Below, piece after piece: positions 19,250 to 31,350 of a stretch of DNA of 64,000 nucleotides; the first letter of the stretch is position 1, and each line of letters opens with the position of its first letter. A program made the translations under genes and the position numbers. The notes beneath the pieces are model-generated. The model was not told the DNA's origin. It saw nothing but the letters and a program-made list of their open reading frames with translations, and made no database searches. Source of the stretch: Phytophthora sp. 'mugwort' (lineage: Eukaryota; Oomycota; Peronosporomycetes; Peronosporales; Peronosporaceae); contig JAUCEF010000005.1 of NCBI GenBank assembly GCA_033558025.1, positions 1,302,001-1,366,000 on the forward strand. Direction: 5' to 3'.

Positions 19250-20887
19250 TAATATAATCACTCAAGTGGAGATAGAGGTATTGCTATCGCTCAAGACGGC
19301 ACGTCACACAAGCAGGCTCGAATTTTGCTTTGTTAAGCTTCGACCTGGTCTTGTAGCAGCTGCATTTCATCGCGCCGAAGCTGCATCTCCTCTCGGCAGG
19401 GACGGCATTAGTCGATCCGACGGTTAGGTCAATAGTTTTTTTCTCCTTCTTTAAGGCGAACTCGCGCTCCCATCTCGCAGTCTCCGCGTCCGCTTTCTCG
19501 CTCAGTAATTGGAGCTGTTGGGCCTAAAACTTTCGTTTTTCTTCGTGGGTTTGAGTTTGAAGATCCACAAAAGCTCCGATAATTCGAGCTGAGGTGATTA
19601 ATGATCTAGACGAGGTCGCCGTCTGTGACGGCTTCGCGCCGCTGATACTCACGACTTCTTCTGGCTGGGCTTCCGCGTCGTCTTCGCTCTCCGTTGTTTC
19701 CGTTGTCAAGCTGGATCGCCGGCTTCTACGCTTGACGGCTTGATCACCGCCGTCGTTCACCGTGTGCCTGCTTTGTCCTTCTTTTTCTTGGCCTTGTTCA
19801 ATTTCTTTCCATCAACATCGCGCATTCGATCAGCGATGTCTTGCAGAAGTCGCTTGTGCTCGGTGCACACTTCCGAGACGCCCGACATTCTTGCGGTACG
19901 ATTAATCGTCACTTGAACTCAGCAAACAGCAAAATCAGGCGCTCTTACATGGTTCGTCGTACAACTTCACCTCGCCGAGGTTGGCTACTACTTCCTCATA
20001 GCAGCGTTTCTTCTGGTCGTGCGCCGCAACTAAGGCTTGAGACTGAGCATCTCCTTCAACAATGTGAGATCAGCATCTTGCTTTTCTTTGTCTTCACCCC
20101 ACCTTTTGATCGAGAATTCTTCTCTTTTTGTTTCCCCCAGCCGGAGCCACCAGAACCGTGGCGATAGGCATATTCATCTTCACTACCGCGATTACTTCCA
20201 TCACCGCTTTGCATACTTCGCGCACCTTCATCAAAATTATTGTCCAGTTGAGTCTCTCCACGTCACTGGTAGAGTCATCTAGAACTTGTTGCAGTCGCTC
20301 TCCATCCTGTCACTGATGCGTCGCATGCGCTTGTATCCCCATGGCTTGCCACAGCTGGCTGTGGCTGCAACGGAGCTGGTTGGTTGCGTATTTCCCACGC
20401 CACGGGCATACGAGGAACACCACTTGAGCCGGCAGCTGTCGGCTGCTTTTTTGCATCACTTGCGGCGGGTGTTGACTTTGAGATGGACTCGCTGCGGCTA
20501 CGAGCCCGGATCGTTCTTGCAGCAGTAGTAGCGGCTGTACAACAGCTTGGCCAGGATACCACTTCACTCGAGGAAACCTTCCGCGCTCTCTTGACAGGCT
20601 TCGCACCTCCGATAGACTTGGTGCGAGCTGAGCGCTTATTCTCTTGTATTGTCCGGGCTTTAAGCCTGCTGGAGCATCGCGATCGCCGCCGACAGCTGCA
20701 ACATTCTTGGGAAAACATCACGGTAGCCTGCAGAGCAAACACACAAGTCTAGGTCGCCATCGAGCAGCAAGTTCGAGCAGTAGTGGTGTACAAGCTTCTT
20801 GCGCACCGTACATGGCTCCGCAACGAGCACTTTATCCTCCAGAGCCTCGCAGCGATCGAAGGCGCACGGGCCTATGAGCTTGGCCAT
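19250..20887 (-). pseudogene. Degenerate companion ORF of a Harbinger-type element (Cys-rich N-terminus)
   Basis: Starting with an ATG at 20887, the minus strand reads MAKLIGPCAFDRCEA, then KKLVHHYCSNLL and a further Cys pair, a C-C-H-C arrangement that may bind zinc. Low-complexity Ser/Lys/Ala sequence follows, and toward 19700-19250 a charged helix (THEEKRKF, QLQLLSEKADAETARWERE, EEMQLRRDEMQLL) typical of the coiled-coil tail of transposon companion proteins. Several frameshifts and stops separate these parts. The DNA-binding role is inferred from its position next to a transposase remnant. Confidence 0.5.
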
Positions 20888-21714
20888 GTTGTTTTAGATT
20901 CTCTGTGAGAGACCACACTTGCGCGGGATTTCGGGACCGAAAACCACGTAGCCGGACGCTCGAGCACGCTACGTATTTTCATAACAAAGTTTGGCCAATA
21001 CTCCGTCCTTCGAAAAGCCTTGATTGTTCTATGTTGTTAGATAAGCACCGACTTCCTTAGTTTGTTGCCGAGAGCTACAGTATGCTGGAGATCATACACT
21101 GTATAGAAAGGTCACTAAAAAGATTGTACCTGTTCAACTCTCACTGCTTATCAATTAATTAAGGTTTCAGCACTCGCAGCTATCGAAGTCTCTAACGTCA
21201 TCTATCTCTCCTTCAGCACAATATACCGGACTGAGACAAGCAATCTCACCAGCAAATCGCTCGCAACAACCTGCACATCGGACACCTGTAGTCCTGCCCT
21301 CATGTAGCCGGCTGTATAGGTGCGAGTGCCGCGCTCATCACAATCCGTTGCAGATCCAGTTTGCTACGACTTCTCTGTCGGGGGCTGTCATCTTGAACGG
21401 TTTGTCAGACACTCGCTACTTGAGCTGCGCGCGTAGGTCAGCTACCCAGTAGTCGCGCATTTTCTCCTTCTGTGGCTTGCCACACAAGCCACGTCAGCCT
21501 GCTGGCAGATAGCCGTTGCACGCTTCGGGATGCTCATGAGCACCACGTTGACGCTAGCTGCGTATGCGACGACTTCGCCGGTCCAACGACCTCAAAGGCC
21601 ATTCCTAACAGCAGCACAAGTTCTTCTAGTGTAGCACGCTCGCAAACGAAACCGAAGAAACTCAATTGATAGGTAGCTATTCCGCCAGCCTGCAAATAAT
21701 ACGGAACGAGTTAG
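20888..21714. other. No gene seen
   Basis: About 830 bases of AT-richer sequence between two transposon remnants. Only short frames without family resemblance are present, and I saw no inverted repeats, tRNA motifs or splice-linked exons. Confidence 0.4.
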
Positions 21715-22460
21715 TCAAACGTCAGAGTAAAAACAGAAAATATCCCCTTGCAAGTTTACCTGTTGTTTACCGTAGACTGTAAGTGATGTGTCCTTTTGAA
21801 ACTGGCTGATAGACTGCCACAGCCGCACGCCGAATCCATAACCGAGACTGGTGTTCTGCTCTCTTGTTGCGGGGGACAGGCGATGGACTAGTCTTAAAGA
21901 CAACTAATGGTGCCAAGGAGTCCGCCAAGAGCATCGCGGCGGCGCGCTCCTTGCTCTTCCCCCGCACCGCTCCCAAACCGTTTTGGAGCCTTGCTTGCGA
22001 TTGTTTTGGTAGGCATATACTCAAAGAACCCAGCTAAACGTCACAAATGAATTAGCTTAGTTCGTGTAATTAAATATATTTAACAGTGGAGCGCGTACCT
22101 GTTTGATCGGCGTTATAGATTTTTATAATGCCGAGGTCTTCAACTTCTGCAGCTACCTCCTCACTGAAAGCTGCAGCGATGCTCTCGATGTCGACAGGCG
22201 AGCACTGGCCTTGCCGCATTTTCGCACGCATCGGCAGCTTGTGACGAGATTTAAAGTCCTTCATCCGTGACCATGAAGCTTGAAAGGGCGCCCTTCCATG
22301 AGCAGCAGCAACGTCGAGAATGAGTTTGTAAGTGAAGCATGGTAGTCGAAATATGGACTCCTTCCCCTCCCAGATCGTTAATCCACACCACCAGTTTCTC
22401 CCCTGCTTCCACACGGAGAGCCGTCCCCATTCCGCGTACTCGGGCCTTCCTTTTCACTCG
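21715..22460 (-). pseudogene. Degenerate pogo/Tigger (DDE_1) transposase
   Basis: The minus strand carries a helix-turn-helix piece (FQASWSRMKDFKSRHKLPMRAK), then IIKIYNADQTG, which holds the first catalytic Asp in the DDE_1 family, then CLPKQSQARLQ and KSKERAAAMLLADS. These match the order EYMPTKTI...GKSKERAT of oomycete pogo-type transposases. Fragments lie in at least three frames, and the C-terminal half with the second and third Asp is absent or unrecognisable. Truncated and frameshifted. Confidence 0.65.
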
Positions 22461-25130
22461 GCCTTTGACCGTTGCGCACGCTGCTTTGATGAGGCTGTGT
22501 ATTTTGCGGCACTGGTAAATGCGTGTGCTACCGTATTTTCGCCGCTGCTCCTGTGTATATGCATCTAGCCATGGTAGAACGTTTCAATAACAGCTCCCAC
22601 GTCACCACGCTGCGCCCATGCCGAAAGCACATTGAGCTTCTCCACGGCAGAGACGGCTGCGCACCTGACTGGCATGGTGCCAACTTGATGCTGATGGACA
22701 GCATGCAATGCCCGGTGCTGCCAGTGATAAACAGAAGGCCGAGATACACCGATTTGATTGGATCTGCGAATCTGTCATTAATGCGCAGCCTTCAACCACA
22801 AGCATAAGAAGCCGGTACATCAGTATAAAGGTCTAGGGTTTTGGCGTAGAAGCTGACTATGGAAGGGTTGACCACTTAAAGGGTTATACAATCCAAGTAG
22901 AATAGTCAACGACCTGAACTAGGCTAGACAATAGCTTGAATCTATTTTCAGTACGTAGCGGGACCGCCTTCATGTCCTACTCTAGCTCTCAACCCCCGAA
23001 AGTATTGCCGCCATGTTGGTTCTTAACTTTTCGTAAGACCTAGGCAAGTGGTAATTTCGAAAGGATTGGACAGCAGCCCCCATCTCGCTTGTAAATCTCT
23101 GATAATGACTTGCTAGTCCTCTGATAACATAGCATTTGCTACCTTTCCATATATTTTTTTTGCCTACATCTTCGGTTTTCGAGGGGGTCATCTTGTACTG
23201 ACATTCAGGTGAAAACTTGGGCTGCTGGTGATCGGGGATACCGTCACGTCCCCCGCTTCCGCCAGATCAAGCAGTGGCGAAGCCGTGCCGCTCGCCACGA
23301 CTGTATTAGCTCGGACACCTACGTCCCCACACTTATTGCCACGTATATCGGCACTCTCGATACCAAGAACCAGTTGCCAACAATGACCCGAGTAAGAGAC
23401 CATAGCACAAGATACGGTGGAGAATAAAAAAGAAGAACAGCTGAGGCTCCCGACGCTACAACAAGCGTCGACAAGTGAGGCCAAGCAGGAATAGCAGGAA
23501 GAGCCACGATAAAAACACATGGATTGCTTTGCTGCTACAGGTTGCTGCCCAGGCCAGTGGTGCTATTCTGTCCGACCCGGAAGTTCTTGCTGGGTGTATC
23601 CGACAGAAGGTACTAGCATCGCTACAAATAAATATTATTTTCTGTATTGTTTAAGTTGAAATCTATCTTGGTGCATCGGACTTGTCCAACCAAGACGGTA
23701 ACAACATGCGCCGTCTTCATCGAATATGGCTGGGGTATACTGCCACAAGTTTGCAAACCCAGCCAGAATGTTGAATAGAGATACCTGGTATCGACACCTA
23801 TTACGATATTAGCGACCACGTTACAAACCTTTGACGACTTCTACAGTGGAAACGGAGAGCATAAGCACCGCCAGCATCTCGTCTGCAACGTCTTCTCCGC
23901 AATGATGACGCCGCAAATATAATATCCTGGAAACCGCTGTCGCCGTCCACGCTGCACAAAATATTTTGACGGGTATGCGCCTCTCTGCTACCGCGTTCGC
24001 CGGGCGAAAACAGGGAATACTCTCACTTGCGACCGGATTTGGCACCATACCTGGCTCGAATGGCGGGCAAGCTCACCAGACACTGGACAATACAAGAGTA
24101 TGCAAAAGTATCAGCCGACGTAATTTAAGGCAAATTGTGTGAACAGGATGCTTTCGATACTTCCGGAACGTCAGAATCAGATAATGAGAGGGCGCTGGCA
24201 TGAATCAGATGTCCATCTGCAAAGGCGTGGAATAGGATTTAACATCTTCTAAGCGCTATTTGTCAAATCAAGCTCTAACAACAGCGTAACGACTTGATTT
24301 TCGAGGGGAGCAGTTAACGGTCGCGGGGAGCGAGAATACTGTTTTTGCCATACAACTCGGAGCACTGACCAAGCGAGAAAAAGGAGACAATATGCAGGGG
24401 TAGAGCTGCATAAAAACCCTCGCACAAGAATCAAGAGGGAACCCTCATGCAGGAAACCAGCCACGAGCAGCTACCCGACCAAGAGACACTTGCGGTGTTA
24501 TATTGGTTCAGGTAACTCCAAGCAGAATATCTCCACTTGAATGTGCGTTGCATTTAATGTGCTTGCACGACATTTTTTCCGGCGATTTCGTAAATAGTTA
24601 ACACAATTAGTAATTGGACACGAGATGTTCGGATGCATGTCTTATAAAATACTGTATAAGATTCCTGTAGATTCAGAAAATGAACAGAGATCGAAATAAT
24701 TCTTAAATACGGCTATCGCTGAATTTGCTTGTGCAGGCCCGCGGACTGCATTGAATATTAATCCTTGCGCAGTCCAATAGATGAAAAACACAGAAGCTGC
24801 ATTTTCCATCCCCCCCCACCCCCACCACAAACTCGCCATGCGACCTGTTGCTCAGTGTGCGATGACCACCGCTTACATCAGCTTGTTTGGGATGAATTGG
24901 GGGAAGGGATGCAACATATCGCTCTAAGAGGGTTCCAAATACCTACGGTACTCTGTATCTGGCCTAGAGGGAATGATATTTCGACCATACTCACAGCCAG
25001 TATCGGATAATGGGGAAGCTCTCGAAAGAGAAGATGGTGGTTCGATTTCTCCTACTGGCAACATTACGATCTGGAAGCAAATTATTTCGGTTACCACTAC
25101 GGATTATGTATCCATCGATGTCTATCGAAA
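22461..25130. other. Repeat-like region without supported gene
   Basis: Only short, unrelated frames occur on both strands over about 2.7 kb. Frames near 22528-22820 and 23188-23520 are the longest but match no family I know. Base composition and the flanking remnants suggest old transposon sequence. A C-run followed by ACCCCCACC lies near 24811-24828. Confidence 0.4.
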
Positions 25131-25139
25131 GAGGTGGTT

Positions 25140-26500
25140 CTCGGGACTAACAAGTTGGTAGTTACGACGCCAATTACGGCAAACGGGAAGGGGTCGATAC
25201 GCTTGTGACAAGTGCGATTGCTGGACTCACGTAGTTGAGTCTCGAAGCTGAACGGGTTGGCCCGAGGGCGACGGTTCGTAGTTTGATTGCGCGCACGCCT
25301 TTTCTTTGTTAGTACACCGCGTCGTATGCACTTCTTCAGTGTCTTCCTGTTGAAATCGGCATCTTGATCATTAGCAACGTGTGAAAGTTCGTCAAGGCGC
25401 AAATAATGCTCGCGATAATGTCGAACATGTCGTGACTCCTACCAAATATCTCTGACATGATCGCCCACAGCTTGCTAAAGAGACCGAAATACATCTCGAC
25501 AACGATGCGGTCAGAAGAAATGCGCCTGTTATGCTGACTTCCACCGTTGGTAAGCTCGGCATCTCGAGGTTTGCACTTGGGTTGGATCGTTTTGATGATC
25601 TGGCCATACCCTTGGTATCCCATGTCTACCAGGACGGCTCAGCTTCAACCAAATTCTCGTGGTCTCCACCGTTGTCTTCGATTCCGGGCTCTTTGATGAC
25701 GGCATTCTTGGCTAGCATATCCGCTTAGGCTCTTTTCGCTCTGTGAAGGTGGTGTTATCGTGCATGGACCCCGGTTTTTGTGCGGTGACAACGATACGCA
25801 TACCTGAAAGCGCGCCAGATGCTTGTAGTTTCCGTCCATAAAAGTGGTGCTTACATCAATAATACGTTTTTGCTTCCGTACACCTTCCGTTGGGGCCGTA
25901 AGCCTCTTGAAACTTCACTTCTGTAGCGTAGAGTTCGTATCGGTAGTTCTTTTGCAGTTGATACTTTTGACGCTGCGTGTCATTGCGGTCCGCTGGGCGA
26001 AGTAATCCATGATTGGCTTTTCAAACAGCTCGAGCACCTTCATCGCCGTTTTCACGAACGAAGTCGTCTCCTGTCCGAAAAACGTCAGCATACATGTCCC
26101 CTGGTAGCACCGTTAGGAAGTTCAACGCCGTGAAGAAGGTATCGTGCGCGGCACATTGATATCTCCGACCTGCCCAACACCCCAGTACGACGCAATTGCA
26201 GGTTGGATCAGAACATATAGTGTAGTTGATCCAGCAGATTCCCTCCGATCCTTGATCGGCGATAAACGGTCGTACACGGCTGTCAGTTTATTTCGTCTTC
26301 GACCCGCAAGTATTCGTAAATATCATTCGCCGTTTCTGGCAGCCTCTCCTCCCAGTGCAGCATGAAATATTCCATGTGGGCAGGCCACGGCATGATGATC
26401 ATCGGGTGATCGCTTCTGGTCGGCACTAGCGAAGAATTGGGGTATGCTGCTCAGTTGGCTTGTGAATCGATAATTGAAGCGCTTCTGGAGTTTTGGCAGG
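25140..26500 (-). pseudogene. Second degenerate PIF/Harbinger (DDE_4) transposase
   Basis: Reading leftwards, the minus strand gives FMDGNYKHLARFQV with PGSMHDNTTF, then WWTWDTKGMAR/MGYQGYGQIIKTIQPK, then HNRRISSDRIVVEMYFGLFS (third acidic residue Glu retained in VEMYFG), then a C-terminal CALTNFHTLLM. This order is that of DDE_4 transposases. Frames change at least three times. The piece from 26150 to 26500 is a poorer match and marks an approximate N-terminal limit. No terminal repeats were found. Confidence 0.65.
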
Positions 26501-27670
26501 AATTGTGCCGTAGACCGATCAATGCCGTTTCTCGATAAAGAATATATTACTGACGTATACACGGAGTTTCTGTAAATACTTTCTAGAAGTGTACCACCTC
26601 TTAAAACCAATATTCCGATTTCGGTAACCGGTATTATTAATAAGTACGGGAGGAGGGAGACTGAGCTAGTCGATGCACAAAATACAGTATATATTTGCAT
26701 CTAGAATTCGACTACTCCTGAACTATATCGTCGTACAAATCGATCTCGTCAATATATGCATCAATAGCACAATGCTGAGCGATATTGTCGAGTAAACCGG
26801 CTTCTGCTAGGCCAGCATCGTCCTCCACGGTGCCTCAAAATTCTCCACCCTGTAATCGATTGCGAGATCCTTTGTCTCTATCGCTAGCATCTTGGTGAAA
26901 TTGGAACGCCCTCTTTCGAAGATTATTAATCCACCTAACTAGCTCCTCATCGGCTGGAAGCAGCTATGTACATATACTTGGGCTTTCTTCTTGCGACAGC
27001 CGTTCTTTACACCGCATTGCTGTTTGAGCTTGTCCTTGTCGTGTAGTCATCGCAAGAAGAACTTTCGTCGTGATTCATAGGCATCGTCACGTAAGTAGGA
27101 ATAATCCTTCCCTTTTTGATTTACTTTCCGAGCATCGCTCGATATTTCTTGGGCTTTCACGACGTTTAGCTTCTCGTGCGCGACGAAGGATTACTTGCGC
27201 CGGCATCGCCAAATAAATGACGAACGCTTGGCGGTCTCATTAAAACCGGCATCAAAACCGGTAAAACCGTATCGATATGCTTGGTGCGGAACTTCTATGC
27301 GGCAATGAAACGGTCCTCAAAATCATGCAATATGATTGGCCAGCGGATGAAACGAGTATTGAGCAGCGATAATCAATCATCTAGCCAAGAAATATTTTTG
27401 GCAACCTGCGCTTCGAGTTTTGCGTTTTCTGGCGGAGTAGTGACACACGCCCTACTATCCACCGTGCAACGGCAGCGCGGATTCGCGATGTGATGTGACT
27501 GTAACTGTACAGCGTTTTCAAGAGGAGAATAACATATCGGTGGGTCCGATTGCAATTAATCATGTTATGACCACCCATGCATGCCGGCCTGACACCACAC
27601 CCACCACTCTACCAGACGACCATACTAGAAGACAGGCCATGGCGCTAGATGCATGCAGGTTTGGCTGCAT
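26501..27670. other. No supported gene; probable transposon debris
   Basis: Minus-strand frames between 26700 and 27200 have charged, helix-like composition reminiscent of transposon companion proteins, but every frame is broken within 40 to 70 residues and no motif is identifiable. Confidence 0.35.
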
Positions 27671-27671
27671 T

Positions 27672-27720
27672 AACTTCAGAGTCAACAGCGACTGAAGAAG
27701 TAGCTATTGACTCTGAAGTT
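27672..27720. repeat. Perfect 14-bp inverted repeat with 21-base loop
   Basis: AACTTCAGAGTCAA (27672-27685) and its exact complement TTGACTCTGAAGTT (27707-27720) enclose 21 bases. No gene ends nearby, so this looks like a solo transposon terminus pair or a footprint structure. Confidence 0.6.
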
Positions 27721-27770
27721 CGTTCGGCATTAGGTTTACCAGCCCACATCATTTTTACTCAAAGCATATG

Positions 27771-27825
27771 TCGCGGATTCGAACCAGTAGCCAGCTGAAA
27801 GCATGGAGGATGATCACCACCGCGA
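27771..27825 (-). pseudogene. tRNA-like remnant (possible SINE-derived or truncated tRNA)
   Basis: On the minus strand TCGCGG at one end pairs with CCGCGA at the other, as in an acceptor stem. A GGTGGTGATCA start resembles a tRNA A box, and CTGGTTCGAATCC is a good T-arm/B box. The body is about 55 bases, too short for a functional tRNA, with the D-loop region apparently deleted. It lies 25 bases from the Harbinger left end. Confidence 0.4.
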
Positions 27826-27850
27826 GGAACTGGCGAGCCAGGTAGTCTAA

Positions 27851-27866
27851 GACCGTGTTCGAGGTG
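27851..27866 (+). repeat. Left terminal inverted repeat of the Harbinger element
   Basis: GACCGTGTTCGAGGTG, directly preceded by TAA. It pairs with 30397-30412 with one mismatch at the second base. Confidence 0.85.
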
Positions 27867-28088
27867 GCATCCAAAATCGTATTTCGGACCGAAAATACCA
27901 TTTCGGGGCAAAAGGTGGCCTCGAACACGTTTCTGAGAAAATGCCACTTCACGCTGATAACTCACTCAGATTCATGGCTGACCCTATTTTCGCGAGATTT
28001 TGGGAGAACAAGTGCCCGAGTGGCAAACGGAAACGAACAAGTTCCAAAGTAAACGAGCAAGGGAAACGAGTAGAAGTCGTCGGTTACT

Positions 28089-28952
28089 ATGAGTGAGAAT
28101 TCGCGCGCGTCATGGAAGCGCCACGAAGAAGCAGTCCTGTTGGATCTCGTCTTGGAGGCGCGGAACAACCTCTCACTCAAAACAGATTAGGGCATCAAGA
28201 GCAAGGCATGGGGCCCGATTACCGACACGTTGAACAAGCAATTAGGAAAAACCCTCGACAAAGGTATGGGCACAGTACGTGGCAACTCACTCCATCGCTA
28301 ACAATGTGGTTGTAGGTCAGTGCAAGACGAAGCTCAACCGCATTATGCAGGACTAGGTCTTGTTCAAGACGTCAGTGCGCGAACTGGAGTTGGCGTTTGC
28401 CCCAACACGGGCAAGACAACAATGGCCAACGACGTTTGGGAGGATTTGATCCTCACACGACGAAAGCACGAAAGGCGTCTGCGTGAATTCCGTCGAGCCG
28501 GATTTATCATCATGCTACATGTGCCATGATTACTGGTATGTGAGCAACCATCGTCTGCTGACTCCGCTTTTGAAGGCGATACACGTGGAACAGGAGCTGA
28601 AGCCACCGACCTACCATCATTCGTGGCGAACATGGCTGCACCAGCAGCTTCAGATAGTGGCCAGCAACCTGATGTCGACGATGAGCGAGAGCAAACCGCG
28701 GAAGCCAGCTCCCCTAACGAGCACCGCAACGCAAAGGCCACGGCATCACCGCCAAGCAGCGCAGCGCGACTGCAGCGTGTCAAACACTTGCGAGATGGAC
28801 GACGCAAGGGTACAGCAACCAAGGAGATGCGTGCATTCTCCGACGAGCTTGAGCAGGATCTGAAGGGATTCCTGCGAGTGGCTACGCGATTTTATGCAAG
28901 CCGCCTCGGGCCAAGTGACGGAAACGCTGGCAATCCGAATACGAGCGACTAA
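28089..28952 (+). pseudogene. Myb/SANT-like companion gene of the Harbinger element, broken
   Basis: From ATG 28089 the frame reads SWKRHEEAVLLDLVLEARNN and SKAWGPITDTLNKQLG, a Myb/SANT-like trihelix pattern, but a TAG interrupts after LKTD. A probable intron (GTATGG to TTGTAG, about 28263-28316) leads to QCKTKLNRIMQD, where a second stop occurs. After a frameshift come NDVWEDLILTRRKHERRLRE and a TGA at 28527-28529. The distal part is a Ser/Ala-rich linker and a helical tail (RAFSDELEQDLKGFLRVATR). Companion Myb-like proteins bind subterminal sites and help import the transposase; here at least three lesions make that unlikely. Confidence 0.7.
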
Positions 28953-29151
28953 ATGCCACGAATGTATGCTATGCTATGCATACGACAGAAGCAACCCCCG
29001 TTTGCATGAGAGTTCTAGAGTAAATCAATTTAGAATGAGTATCAGCCTCCATTATTCGCCTTGAGCTTCTACACGACGCCACTCCTGATACTCCTGCTAC
29101 ATTGCGTTTGCCATCCATTATCGCCAGTTTGACTCGCTCTCGAAGTCAAAC

Positions 29152-30279
29152 TCAAACTCTTGTTGATCCGGCGCTACGGGTACATTCTGCGGACCTTTTT
29201 TTGTGTTCTTGGGATACATCGTCACCATCAAAGACAGCGTTGTCGTCACGGCCCACGCGGCGGATGAAGTTGTGTAGTAATCCGTCGGCAAATATGATGA
29301 CCTTGATCGTCTCGAACTCGTACTCCATCGATACACGCAAGATCTTGAACCGGCGTTTGAAGCAGCCGATAAGATGCTTCACAATGTTTCTTGCCTTTGC
29401 ATGGCGAAGTTTGAAGAGTTCCTTGGGCGTTTGGGAGCGACCAACTCCACTTATCTCCCACTCTTTCAAATGGTAGCGGACCGTTCGGAACGGCATAAGA
29501 ACTTTGCTGCTAAGTCCGTAGCCGCCATCAGCAATCGTGTAGTAGCTCTCTGGAATGAGGTCGAACATTCTCCACGCGAGAACCGTTGCATCGTGCGCAC
29601 TGCCTTCCACACTGACGTACATGTATGCTACGTTCATGTCCCAATCGCTCGCGATGAGAACGTTAGTCTAAATCCATCCTTTGCGATTGCGAAATCGATC
29701 AGCGACGGACGCAGGCACGACGATTGGGAAATGAGCACCATCGATTGCGCAGACGGCTTGATCAAAATACGGGGGGTCGCTGCAAATGACGCTGGAACTC
29801 GATCCGGCATGCGCAATCACCTTGCAACCCAGCGATGATGGCCTTGCCTTCAATATGGCGGTAGCGGTGTGCTGTGGAGAAGGCGACGTGGAACTTGGTT
29901 TCTTGGGAGCTTGCGGAAGATCCGGTTCCAAGCCAGCGAGAGTGACACCCAATACATCACGTCTGTTGGCGATGGTGGTTGGGACGAAAGGCTCGACCAG
30001 CTCGTACAGCGCGTCGAATGTAGCCACATTTATGCGGAAGTTGTCTCGGAAGAGGTCACGGTTCGACGACGCATACACTGCGTCAAAGAAGTGCATCCCA
30101 TTGAAACCCAGGAGCTGCAGAACGAGCACGACGGTGTCTTCTTGAAGACGCCGTCGTGGCCCGTGCACCATCCACAACGTATGCAGAAGGAGGATGAGCG
30201 CCACTGCGCTCATCGTGGCTTCTTCGTCGTCAAACGGCATCGTATCTGGTTGTCTCCAGCCTGGGGATTGGCTGACCAT
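29152..30279 (-). pseudogene. Harbinger DDE_4 transposase, nearly complete but broken
   Basis: The N-terminal half (FRDNFRINVATFDALYELVE) is open. A stretch between about 29790 and 29960 is shifted into another frame and back, since the alternative frame gives the expected STAHRYRHI and RMPDRVPASFAAT. AIDGAHFPIVVP carries the first catalytic Asp and RNRKGWI follows. An in-frame TAG at 29668-29670 precedes DMNVAYMYVSVEGSAHDATVL, which carries the second Asp. The third catalytic position reads NIVKHLIGCFKRRF, where related proteins have NVVER, so Glu appears replaced by Lys (codon 29379-29377). The C-terminus with LLHNFIRR is intact. About 95 percent of the coding length survives. Confidence 0.78.
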
Positions 30280-30396
30280 CACTCAGAGTACTGTAGTGAA
30301 GATTCGAATGAAACACGCTGTGCGTGAAATTCAACTTTTAATTCTGGATTTCGCGGAATTGAGAGTTGGTTGTCCATGATTTTCGAAATCGCATTT

Positions 30397-30412
30397 CACC
30401 TCGAACACGGCC
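30397..30412 (-). repeat. Right terminal inverted repeat of the Harbinger element
   Basis: CACCTCGAACACGGCC, followed by TAA. It is the complement of the left end except for one base. Confidence 0.85.
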
Positions 30413-30459
30413 TAAGCAAATTAAAGAAATACAATTTAACTAAGCTACTAGGAATGCAT

Positions 30460-31350
30460 TTATTGATCTTCTGCATCACATAAATTGTCGAATGGCTTGT
30501 TTCGAAGCTTGCTAACGTCGTACCCGCAATTACCATAAATCACTAGTGCTCCCTTGGAATAAATACGTCCGACACATGCTTTCGTCGCCACCTTCAAAAC
30601 ATTGTCAGGATACAGCGGAGATTCAAGATTTGCATTGCGTTGAATCCAAATTTTCAGCGTAAAAAAATCAATATCGATCGGGTTCAGCACAGTATGGTGG
30701 TAGAAACAACAGCCTAGATCACACTGATGGACGGCTTTCTCCAACTCACTGTACACATTAATTTTTGCATTGTCTAATATGACAATCGATCTTGGAAGAG
30801 ACCACGGATCGAGGAGAGGAATCCCATTTTTGATAAAGGCTCGGTGAAATGATGAGCGCATAAAAGTGCCCTCAGTTCTCTACCATCCTGCAAAGCCTTG
30901 GTGATCAAGTGCAGCAAATATTGAACGGTGCTGGCCTTGCGAAAATGCAGCTTTTCCGCTCACTCTGTGTTGCGTGCCGACCAACCGTATCTTCGGTATA
31001 CATGACGGCCGTCTTTGGATGTCTCGTCAATGAAGAGGAGCTGTTCCGGAGACGAATATATGTCGCTGAGTTTAGCCTTGTAGTTCAACACCTATTGGCA
31101 AAATGCAAGTAGCACGTCACATTAAAGCTCCAAGTATACAGTCCGAGTCAAAATTGTGCCTCTTCAGGAGCACTTTCATGAGCTGCCCGTCTTAGAACCT
31201 TTCTAAATAGCGCCAAGTCAAATGGAGTGCTCGGCGTATAGTCGATAGCGACGCATTGGCGACTTGAGGGTGCTCCTCTTACAGGCACAGCGGCAATTCT
31301 TCCAAAAAAAAGACGTAGGATGACCCTAGACCTACTGTTGCTCGTCTAGC
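30460..31350 (-). pseudogene. Degenerate DDE_3 (IS630/Tc1-type) transposase
   Basis: The clearest part is 30861-30460: SIVILDNAKI (second catalytic Asp in LDN), YHHTVLNPIDIDFFTLKIW (the PxxNPIE-like region, here NPID) and a helical tail. Upstream on the same strand, in shifted frames, SCIFARPAPFNICC and SPRLCRM fit the preceding strand, and a poorly preserved helix-turn-helix may extend to about 31350. Several stops are present. Confidence 0.6.

Larger units (their letters stand above)
27848..30415. mobile_element. PIF/Harbinger DNA transposon with TIRs and TAA target duplication
   Basis: The element proper is 27851-30412 (2562 bp). The left end GACCGTGTTCGAGGTG (27851-27866) is matched by the complement of the right end (30397-30412), GGCCGTGTTCGAGGTG, 15 of 16 bases identical. 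Both sides are followed by TAA (27848-27850 and 30413-30415), the 3-bp duplication typical of PIF/Harbinger insertion. Inside are a plus-strand Myb/SANT-like frame and a minus-strand DDE_4 transposase in convergent order. Both genes carry stops or frameshifts, so the copy is probably inactive, but its ends are well preserved and it could be mobilised in trans. Confidence 0.85.
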
